Shown here: positions 1-5,162 of the stretch, piece by piece
How positions within the stretch are numbered: the first letter of the stretch is position 1
Layout of the letters: every line of letters begins with the position of its first letter
Origin: Candidatus Omnitrophota bacterium
Lineage (GTDB): Bacteria; Omnitrophota; Gorgyraeia; B26-G9
Assembly: GCA_028718845.1 (NCBI GenBank)
Contig: JAQULA010000140.1
Location: 1-5,162, forward strand
Reading direction: 5' to 3'
Length of the DNA stretch: 5,162 nt
The notes under the pieces: model-generated
Seen by the model: only the letters and a program-made list of their open reading frames with translations
Databases searched by the model: none
Told to the model about the DNA's origin: nothing
Program-made: the position numbers and the translations under genes

Positions 1-808
1 GGTCGCAGGGACAGATATCGCCGTTGGTATCGATAATACAAAAAATTTTCCCGGCATAACACGTCAACCGTTCATACCGCGGCCAATGATAAATATGGCG
101 CAACCCGCGCACTGAATTACGGATATTCTTATTGCCGGAAAGTTTCGCGGCTAGCAGCCGGGTTACGGCTTCTTTATAAGGGCCGGCCTCCGGGGCCATT
201 TCCGAGATATCGTCCACGCCGCGATAAAGCTGCTTCAGCGGCTGAAACGCCACAATGGTATTGAAGCGCTTGGCCGCGTCTAAAATTTCCCCGAGACTGC
301 CGATATTATATTTGGTCAACGTGGTCGCGAAACCGAAAGCCACCCCCTGCCGCCGGCATTCTTCGGCCGCCTCCATAACGCCGCGATATGAACCTTTTCC
401 CCGGAGATGATCATGCACCGTCTCCGGGCCGTCAAAACTTATTTTAAGGTAATCGAGCTGTTTGACGACATCGATTTTTTTCTTTACCAGGGTTCCGTTC
501 GTGTTCATTTCCGGATATATTTTTTTACTTACCGCATAACGGACTATTTCATCGATATCGTCGCGCAGCAGCACTTCCCCTCCGCTGAGCGATATCCGTT
601 TCATCCCCAGCTCCGTCAACACATCAATGCCCCGGCGGACCGTATCGAACCCCGGTTCCTTGCCCGGAGTTTGCCACACCTTACAATAGCGACAGCGTAA
701 CGTGCACCGGTTCGTCAACTGCCAGCGCACCGCTAAAGGGATACGCTGCTTCAAAAAACGGCAGCGTACGATCGAACCCAGACAGGCAATTTTATCTTTT
801 GCTTTCAT
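1..808 (-). CDS. Radical SAM/SPASM-type enzyme, C-terminus cut off by window edge
   Basis: I translated this by hand from the ATG at 808; 269 codons are visible with no stop. The radical SAM cluster motif CTLRCRYC gives Cys35, Cys39 and Cys42, which would bind the [4Fe-4S] cluster that cleaves S-adenosylmethionine. The SAM-contacting motif SGGE follows at about residues 75-78, then a strand ending in MNTNGT near 101-106 and KISFDGP near 122-128. At the broken end, CYAGK (Cys250) and NGDICPC (about 262-268) match the start of a SPASM/twitch auxiliary-cluster domain, so the missing part probably supplies more cluster cysteines. The motif usually written GGEP is GGEV here. The start overlaps the glycosyltransferase stop by four bases (ATGA). 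It has only a weak GGA about nine bases upstream, so translation is probably coupled. It resembles the radical SAM gene at 1573-2625 in layout. Substrate unknown. The family call is firm; the reaction is not known. Confidence 0.9.
   Translation of the reverse strand, partial: MKAKDKIACLGSIVRCRFLKQRIPLAVRWQLTNRCTLRCRYCKVWQTPGKEPGFDTVRRGIDVLTELGMKRISLSGGEVLLRDDIDEIVRYAVSKKIYPEMNTNGTLVKKKIDVVKQLDYLKISFDGPETVHDHLRGKGSYRGVMEAAEECRRQGVAFGFATTLTKYNIGSLGEILDAAKRFNTIVAFQPLKQLYRGVDDISEMAPEAGPYKEAVTRLLAAKLSGNKNIRNSVRGLRHIYHWPRYERLTCYAGKIFCIIDTNGDICPCD
805..808 (-). other. ATGA stop/start overlap between glycosyltransferase and last gene
   Basis: The TGA stop of the glycosyltransferase (807-805) and the ATG of the following radical SAM gene (808-806) share bases in the string ATGA. 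With only a weak ribosome-binding site for the second gene, re-initiation by the same ribosome is the likely way it is translated. This ties the amounts of the two proteins together. Confidence 0.8.
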
Positions 809-1554
809 GCGTTTATTTCCACGGTCCGTTTATTCGCATCGAAACGGGACACGACGTTCAGGCGAAACCAAAACCGCACCATGTCGCGCAGCGCGCACAG
901 AATGACCGCGGGATGCCCGCATTTGGCCGCGCCTTTTGTCCGCGGATAGAAATTCGTTTTATATTCCGCCATCCGGCATCCCTGCGCCAGGGCCCGGATC
1001 ATCAGCTCCGGAGGCACGAACGTGTGGTGCGCATCGACATTTATTTTCCGCACCATGTCCCGGCGATATACCTGCACGAACTGAAAATCATTGATCCGGA
1101 TGTTAAAAAGAAATCGAATGCAATAATAATTTACCAATGACGTAAGCTTACGATACAAAGTGTTGGCTGAACGGTCCTGCCGGCAGACGACCACAAAATC
1201 GGCGCCGTGGACAAAAAGCGGAAAAATATTTTTCAATTCCGCGGTCTTAAACGGCCGGTCCGCGAAATTTGTCGCTACCAAAGGAAACCGCGCCTGCCCG
1301 AACCCGACCATCAGGCTTCTCCCGCTGCCCAGATTCTTATCATTGGTAACCACCCGCAGTTTTTCCGGATATACCGCCTGCAGTTCCTTAAGCAACCGGG
1401 CGGTATTATCGGTACTGCCGTCGTTAACCACGATCAATTCGTAATCGGTGCAAACCGCGGCCAAATCATTTAAAAAAATATCCACCGTTTCACGGATAAC
1501 GTCCTGTTCATTATACACCGGGACCACTAACGAAACCCCAAAATCTTTTCCCAT
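805..1554 (-). CDS. Family 2 glycosyltransferase, DPM1-like, soluble single domain
   Basis: The 249-residue product has the GT-A fold signature of family 2 glycosyltransferases. VSLVVPVYNEQD lies near residues 7-18, ELIVVNDGSTDNT at 39-51 (nucleotide-sugar binding), and NLGSGRSLMVGFGQA at 74-88. It ends near the usual length of a catalytic domain and has no C-terminal transmembrane helices, unlike many undecaprenyl-phosphate sugar transferases. The later part fits the DPM1-like branch: CRQDRS (124-129), INDFQ (154-158) and RTKGAAK (205-211). The segment expected to carry the metal-binding DxD reads TNFADRPF (95-102), so the first Asp is not where expected. A GGAG ribosome-binding site lies seven bases before the ATG. 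The gene follows a radical SAM gene by 18 bases and overlaps the next one by four. By family it would transfer a sugar from a nucleotide donor to a lipid phosphate or other acceptor at the cytoplasmic membrane face. Donor and acceptor are not identifiable. Confidence 0.92.
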   Translation of the reverse strand: MGKDFGVSLVVPVYNEQDVIRETVDIFLNDLAAVCTDYELIVVNDGSTDNTARLLKELQAVYPEKLRVVTNDKNLGSGRSLMVGFGQARFPLVATNFADRPFKTAELKNIFPLFVHGADFVVVCRQDRSANTLYRKLTSLVNYYCIRFLFNIRINDFQFVQVYRRDMVRKINVDAHHTFVPPELMIRALAQGCRMAEYKTNFYPRTKGAAKCGHPAVILCALRDMVRFWFRLNVVSRFDANKRTVEINA

Positions 1555-1561
1555 CTTTCTA

Positions 1562-1565
1562 CTCC
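1562..1565 (-). promoter_or_regulatory. Shine-Dalgarno site of the glycosyltransferase
   Basis: The minus strand reads CGGAGTAGAAAGATG, so GGAG sits seven bases before the ATG at 1554. This is good spacing and supports that start. The site falls inside the 18-base gap after the upstream radical SAM stop codon. Confidence 0.7.
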
Positions 1566-1572
1566 GATCGCC

Positions 1573-2625
1573 TTACGGCGTTGCCGTTGTCATCGACGTT
1601 AAACAATGCCGGATAGTGTTCATGTCCATTGCCGCCAGCCCGTTCAATACCATATACGCGTAACAGGAACAACCCCGGCAATGCATCCGTTTCCCGGAGC
1701 GTTCACCCATCGGTTTTCCGGGAAGATCCGGCCCGACAGGCACGCTACCCTCTTCATAACGCATACTGCAGGGCAGGATTTTTCCCTGGGGGGTAATACT
1801 GATAAAAAGTTTTCCCGCCAGGCAGCGCGCCTCCGGGGCGCTTTTGCGTTCACACCGCCGATACCAGCGAATGACCTCGTCGAAATAATAATTCCCGCCG
1901 ATCACTCTGCGTCGGCGGGGATCTTTTTGCAAATAGCCCCGTACTTCCCGCAACTGAGCGATGGTGGGCGTAAGCGGACCCGCCTTTGTGAACGGAACCC
2001 ACCGATTGCGGACATAAACCCCCCGGGTCATCGGCTGGATGATGCAGGAGATATCCATGTCTTCGCACAGGGCAAGCAAATAACCGACATCCGCTTGCGA
2101 TGTCTTACTCGTAAGCACCGCGGAAACCATAACCGGTATCCGGCTGTGCCGGCTCAGCTCGAGGGCCCGTAACGCCGCCGCGTGCATTCCCGGCCCGCGT
2201 AAATAATCGTGGGTACTGCCGGCGCCGTCGATACTGATAATCAACCCGTCCAAACCGGTCAACCGCTCGATATAACGGGGCACAAAAACCCCGTTGGTGG
2301 TCAGATTGACCCGGAATTTTTTCGCGCAAGCCGCCTGTAAAATCGCGGGGATATCCTCCCGCAGCAGCGGCTCTCCTCCGGACAAATTCACCCGTTCCAC
2401 CCCCAGGCGTTCCAGACGCGTGAAAATTTCCCCGAATTGCTCCGCCGACAATTCCCGGCGCGCGCCGTCTTCTTCAAAAACCGCAAGATCACAATACGCG
2501 CAGCGCAGATTACACCGGTAGGTCAGCGCGATTTCCGCGGTTATGATATTGGTCGTTCCGCGCACGGCAGTATCGGCAATCTTGTGCGCGATCCGCACGG
2601 TTGTTCCCGGATTAAAACGGCTCAT
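1573..2625 (-). CDS. Radical SAM/SPASM domain protein, complete
   Basis: The complete 350-residue protein has a typical radical SAM core. TYRCNLRCAYC provides Cys38, Cys42 and Cys45 for the SAM-cleaving [4Fe-4S] cluster. SGGEPLLRED (82-91) contacts SAM, NLTTNGV (107-113) and LIISIDGAG (128-136) follow as later barrel strands, and YLRGPG (141-146) comes next. The C-terminal third carries a SPASM/twitch-like auxiliary-cluster region: Cys268 in CLAGK, GKILPCS with Cys286, then the closely spaced Cys316, Cys319 and Cys321 in HCRGCSCYAY, and Cys341 near the end. Such enzymes modify peptides, sugars or cofactors by hydrogen abstraction; which applies here is not shown. The chosen start has an AGGTGGAG ribosome-binding site just upstream and leaves about 37 residues before the cysteine motif, which is normal. 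It lies 39 bases downstream of a B12-type radical SAM gene and 18 bases before the glycosyltransferase. The cysteine-rich C-terminus looks intact, so it is probably functional. Confidence 0.93.
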   Translation of the reverse strand: MSRFNPGTTVRIAHKIADTAVRGTTNIITAEIALTYRCNLRCAYCDLAVFEEDGARRELSAEQFGEIFTRLERLGVERVNLSGGEPLLREDIPAILQAACAKKFRVNLTTNGVFVPRYIERLTGLDGLIISIDGAGSTHDYLRGPGMHAAALRALELSRHSRIPVMVSAVLTSKTSQADVGYLLALCEDMDISCIIQPMTRGVYVRNRWVPFTKAGPLTPTIAQLREVRGYLQKDPRRRRVIGGNYYFDEVIRWYRRCERKSAPEARCLAGKLFISITPQGKILPCSMRYEEGSVPVGPDLPGKPMGERSGKRMHCRGCSCYAYMVLNGLAAMDMNTIRHCLTSMTTATP

Positions 2626-2626
2626 A

Positions 2627-2634
2627 CTCCACCT
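2627..2634 (-). promoter_or_regulatory. Shine-Dalgarno site of the complete SPASM radical SAM gene
   Basis: The minus strand reads AGGTGGAGTATG. The AGG lies six bases before the ATG at 2625, while the second GGAG is only one base away and is too close to be the working element. A small hairpin ends four bases upstream of this site. Confidence 0.6.
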
Positions 2635-2638
2635 ATCG

Positions 2639-2657
2639 ATACCCGTAGTCCGGGTAT
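2639..2657 (-). other. Perfect 7-bp inverted repeat in the intergenic gap
   Basis: In the transcript direction it reads ATACCCG, loop GACTA, CGGGTAT: a perfect seven-base stem with a five-base loop. It lies wholly in the 39-base gap (2626-2664) between the B12-type and SPASM radical SAM genes. The minus strand has no U-tract after it (CGATAGG follows), so it does not look like a standard intrinsic terminator. It could shield or expose the ribosome-binding site four bases downstream, act as an RNA processing or stability element, or be chance. Confidence 0.55.
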
Positions 2658-2664
2658 ATTAAAT

Positions 2665-4170
2665 TCAGCTTTTAACAAACGCCTCGCCCGGGGTTTTCCT
2701 TGCTTGGGTGAGGCCTTCCCAATAACGCAGCAACTCTTTTTTATGCACAATATGATCGTTTAAGGCCGGTGAAAATAAACTCGTCAACACCGCCATCACC
2801 GCCGGCGGAAAACGAGACGGCAGATAACGATACCGGCGGCGTTCGATAATCCAGGCGATAACCGGCGCAGGCATGACGGCGATCAGAAACATGAGAAATT
2901 GCAGCCGGATAAACTCCCGGGTACTGGTGTCACCGCCGCGGGAAAAAGGCGCGCTGCGCTTTCCATCCAGGATCGCTTCATAGTTCCGCGCACTGAGTAT
3001 CCCTTCCCGGCGGGCCCATTCCGTGATCGCGATCCGGGGATAATAACGCAGCCAAAAAGAGTAAATCCGGCTGACCCGTCTTTTATTATAACACCGCGCC
3101 AGCGTAAGAATATCATTTTCCTGCTGTCCCGGCAAACCCAGGATATTATCGGTAACCAAACTTATTTTCTCCCGGCGGATAACATCGAGCGCTTTTTCAA
3201 TCGCGCGATTGCGCACCGGCCGGTTCAAAACACCGAAGGTGATCGCCTCGGACATGCTCTGCACCCCCATTTCGATTTCCCGGCAGCCGGCCGATTTTAA
3301 ATACCCCACCGATGCCGGGGTAACATCATGCGGGTGCATATAACAGATAAACGGCACATTGACCTGGTCGCGGTACAAAGCGGAAAATTCTTTTAACCAG
3401 TTCTCGTCGCTGCCGAGACTTTCATCGAAAAAGCGGACATACTTTATCCCGTAGCGCTCCTTGGCCAAAGTCAGTTCCCGGATAATATTATCGATGCTCC
3501 TTCTCCGGAGATAGCGGCCTTTGCCGGAGTAGATTTCCTTTAAAAAAGAATGGCAGCAATAACTGCAGGCGTGCCGGCAGCCGCGGCTGGTCATAATATA
3601 GTAACACACCGAAAAATGCCGGCCTTGAGCATAGAACAGCGCTTTATCCGGAGGGGGTAACGCATCCAGGTTTTCCAGTAACGGCCGTACCTCATTACGG
3701 ATAACGCGTCCATCGCGTTTAAACCATAGATTACGAATGGAATAATCGATCGCGCCCCGCCGCATACTATCGGCAAGTTCGGCCATGGGATATTCCCCTT
3801 CACCGACACAGACAATATCCACGAAATCATTGCGAATCACCCGTTCCGGGACCGAGGTCGGATGAATGCCTCCGAATATGACCGGCACATCCATTTCCTT
3901 TTTTATCATTGCCGCGATCCGGCAGGCCCATTCGTAAAAATCGGTCACTACCGAAATACCGATCAGGTCCGGCCGATAAGCTTTCAGCTCTGCGATCAGC
4001 TCCTTTTTCCGGTCGAAGTGCCGGGCCAGCCGGGCGACGGCGATATTCTCGTCGTCGAACAGCTGCGGATCGACAAACAACCGGACTTCATGCCCGGCTT
4101 GTTTGAGCACCGCCGAAATATACTCTACTCCCAACCGCTCACAGGAATCGTTTACAAACGCAATTTTCAT
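2665..4170 (-). CDS. B12-binding-domain radical SAM protein, complete
   Basis: I place the start at the ATG at 4170, giving 501 residues. The frame stays open upstream to 4422, but that part overlaps the preceding gene and has no family similarity. The N-terminal half is a cobalamin-binding-type Rossmann domain: GVEYISAVLKQAGHEV (14-29), PDLIGISVVT (67-76), VIFGGIHPTSVPE (97-109) and DIVCVGEGEYP (118-128). The clear DxHxxG cobalamin-ligand motif is not seen, as is common in the BchE-like branch. The radical SAM core follows with SRGCRHACSYCC (Cys198, Cys202, Cys205, plus an adjacent Cys206), VRFFDESLG (245-253), EMGVQSMSE (300-308) and DNILGLPG (341-348). The last 120 residues contain ITEWARREGI (382-391) and a hydrophobic stretch at about 423-442 that may touch the membrane. 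The stop of the upstream paralogue and this ATG read TGATATG, so translation is probably coupled. Expected chemistry is cobalamin-dependent radical methylation or ring formation; the substrate is unknown. Confidence 0.92.
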   Translation of the reverse strand: MKIAFVNDSCERLGVEYISAVLKQAGHEVRLFVDPQLFDDENIAVARLARHFDRKKELIAELKAYRPDLIGISVVTDFYEWACRIAAMIKKEMDVPVIFGGIHPTSVPERVIRNDFVDIVCVGEGEYPMAELADSMRRGAIDYSIRNLWFKRDGRVIRNEVRPLLENLDALPPPDKALFYAQGRHFSVCYYIMTSRGCRHACSYCCHSFLKEIYSGKGRYLRRRSIDNIIRELTLAKERYGIKYVRFFDESLGSDENWLKEFSALYRDQVNVPFICYMHPHDVTPASVGYLKSAGCREIEMGVQSMSEAITFGVLNRPVRNRAIEKALDVIRREKISLVTDNILGLPGQQENDILTLARCYNKRRVSRIYSFWLRYYPRIAITEWARREGILSARNYEAILDGKRSAPFSRGGDTSTREFIRLQFLMFLIAVMPAPVIAWIIERRRYRYLPSRFPPAVMAVLTSLFSPALNDHIVHKKELLRYWEGLTQARKTPGEAFVKS

Positions 4171-4174
4171 ATCA
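4168..4174 (-). other. TGATATG junction coupling the two B12-type radical SAM genes
   Basis: The stop of the upstream paralogue and the start of the downstream one are separated by one T. No strong Shine-Dalgarno sequence precedes the ATG; the nearest candidate is the GGA in GCGGAT, five bases upstream. Coupled translation is therefore likely and helps decide this start over the longer open frame. Confidence 0.7.
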
Positions 4175-5162
4175 ATCCGCGCCGGATACTGCCGCTGTTT
4201 TCTTCCGGTCTCCATTGTCAATCCGCCTGAACAACGCATCCCACGCCGCCCGGATCCGGAACGAAAGCGGGAACGTTTCATAGTTGCTTCTCGCACAGTA
4301 ACGGCCGAGCTCATTGATCGTATCAAGCACCCGGGCCAGGGACAGGCAGGATAAAAACCGGTACCATCTCTTTCGAAGCAGGTAGTCAACCAGCCTTCGG
4401 GGTAAAATCGGCATGAGCGCAAGCAGCACGTTCACCCCGAACAAATGGTTCTCCTGCGACTTCGACCCGTGATACAAAGACTGCAATCCTTCGCCGTTCA
4501 TTATTCTTTCATATTCAGCCGCATCGACGATCCCCTGCTTCCGCGCCCACTCGGTAATCGAAGTTTTCGGAAAAAATTTCAGCAAATACAAGGTAACCCT
4601 GTACGGCCGGTGCCGGTTATAAAATTCCATCATTTTCATCCAATCATCTTCGGTTTCCGTCGGGCACGCCAGGATATTCTCCACTTCGCAACGGATATTA
4701 TTATCCATCAACAGGGTAATGGCCTTTGCCACCCGGGCATTGGAATGATGCCGGAGCATAATTTGCTCGCGAATAGACGGATTAAGGCTTTGCACCCCCA
4801 TATTAACCTCGCAATAGGCCGCGGCTCTCAGCCCGGACACGGTTTGTTCATCGATGTGATTGGGATGCACATTGCAGACAAACGGCAGTCCGATATGTTT
4901 GCGGTACCGGTCCGAAAACTCCCGCAGCCATTCTTTGTTTTCGGTAAAGTTATCGTCGTAAAACCTTACGTACCGCGCGCGATAGCGTTCCTTCGCCAGC
5001 TTCAGTTCGGCAATAACATTGTCGACGGTTCTCCGGCGCAGGTACGGGCCTTTTCCGCGATAGAGTTCTTTCAGATAGGAATGCCCGCAGTAACTGCAGG
5101 CATGCGCACATCCCCGGCCGGTAACGATATAATAGGTCTGCGCATAATGCGGCCGGGCCGAA
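4172..5162 (-). CDS. B12-type radical SAM protein, N-terminus outside window
   Basis: The frame is open from the window edge (first full codon at 5161) to the TGA at 4172-4174, giving 329 residues. GRGCAHACSYCGHS near the visible start gives Cys18, Cys22 and Cys25 (fragment numbering), the radical SAM cluster motif. It is followed by VRFYDDNF (65-72), FVCNVHPNH, EVNMGVQSLN, ENILACPTETEDD and SITEWARKQGI. It aligns throughout with the complete gene downstream, so the two are tandem paralogues. By that alignment about 180 residues, including the probable B12-binding domain, lie beyond position 5162. The strand that reads GLPG in the neighbour reads ACPT here. The C-terminal 125 residues share the ITEWAR helix, a YExIMNG-like motif, a hydrophobic stretch (VNVLLALMPILP) and WYRFL with the neighbour. 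A GTG at 4870 in this frame is not a real start because the core motif lies upstream of it. Reaction and substrate are unknown. Confidence 0.92.
   Translation of the reverse strand, partial: SARPHYAQTYYIVTGRGCAHACSYCGHSYLKELYRGKGPYLRRRTVDNVIAELKLAKERYRARYVRFYDDNFTENKEWLREFSDRYRKHIGLPFVCNVHPNHIDEQTVSGLRAAAYCEVNMGVQSLNPSIREQIMLRHHSNARVAKAITLLMDNNIRCEVENILACPTETEDDWMKMMEFYNRHRPYRVTLYLLKFFPKTSITEWARKQGIVDAAEYERIMNGEGLQSLYHGSKSQENHLFGVNVLLALMPILPRRLVDYLLRKRWYRFLSCLSLARVLDTINELGRYCARSNYETFPLSFRIRAAWDALFRRIDNGDRKKTAAVSGAD

Noticed and set aside
407..1140. Plus-strand open frames opposite the first radical SAM gene and the glycosyltransferase
   Set aside because: They are antisense to well-supported genes, overlap one another in different frames and show no recognisable domains.
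1606..2172. 188-codon plus-strand open frame
   Set aside because: It lies antisense to the conserved SPASM gene; its composition is rich in Pro, Arg and His, as expected of a shadow frame.
2639..2657. Intrinsic terminator between the B12-type and SPASM genes
   Set aside because: The stem is only 7 bp and no U-tract follows on the minus strand. The plus-strand side has only ATTAAATT, which is too weak to call.
2626..2664. Short precursor-peptide gene for a radical SAM-modified peptide
   Set aside because: The only sizeable gap is 39 bases, so no precursor gene fits. If one exists it is outside the window.
2899..3300. 133-codon plus-strand open frame
   Set aside because: It is antisense to the B12-type radical SAM core with no recognisable motif or convincing ribosome-binding site.
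4171..4422. Upstream extension of the complete B12-type radical SAM frame by 84 residues
   Set aside because: It overlaps the coding end of the upstream paralogue, has no family similarity, and the ATG at 4170 starts exactly where the B12-binding-type domain begins.
4868..4870. GTG in frame as a start for the upstream radical SAM gene
   Set aside because: The cluster motif and further conserved core lie upstream in the same open frame, which continues to the window edge.

Overview
The window is a densely packed, co-directional stretch of bacterial DNA with every recognisable gene on the minus strand. In transcription order, from high to low coordinates, it holds: the 3' part of a B12-binding-type radical SAM gene (5162-4172), a complete paralogue of it (4170-2665), a radical SAM/SPASM protein (2625-1573), a family 2 glycosyltransferase (1554-805), and the 5' part of a second radical SAM/SPASM protein (808-1). 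The first and last genes run off the window edges. Junctions are a 1-base gap, 39 bases, 18 bases and a 4-base ATGA overlap, so this is almost certainly one operon. I see no tRNA, rRNA, CRISPR array, mobile element, promoter or convincing terminator, and no gene-free stretch longer than 39 bases.

Four of the five genes are radical SAM enzymes. Each has a visible CxxxCxxC motif for the SAM-cleaving [4Fe-4S] cluster. They form two related pairs, tandem B12-type enzymes and SPASM-type enzymes, with the glycosyltransferase between the two SPASM genes. This looks like a dedicated modification or biosynthesis locus for a small molecule, lipid-linked sugar or surface glycan. The substrate cannot be read from the sequence, and no precursor-peptide gene lies in the window. 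The B12-type enzymes would be expected to do radical methylation or other cobalamin-assisted chemistry. The SPASM enzymes would act on a sugar, peptide or lipid intermediate. The glycosyltransferase would transfer a sugar, possibly to a polyprenyl-phosphate or lipid acceptor.

The organism is a bacterium, probably an anaerobe given the number of oxygen-sensitive Fe-S enzymes. G+C is roughly in the low to mid 50s per cent by sampling a few lines. The tetramer CCGG is strikingly common. Stacked radical SAM and glycosyltransferase genes are typical of uncultured anaerobic lineages, but I cannot assign a phylum from this window.
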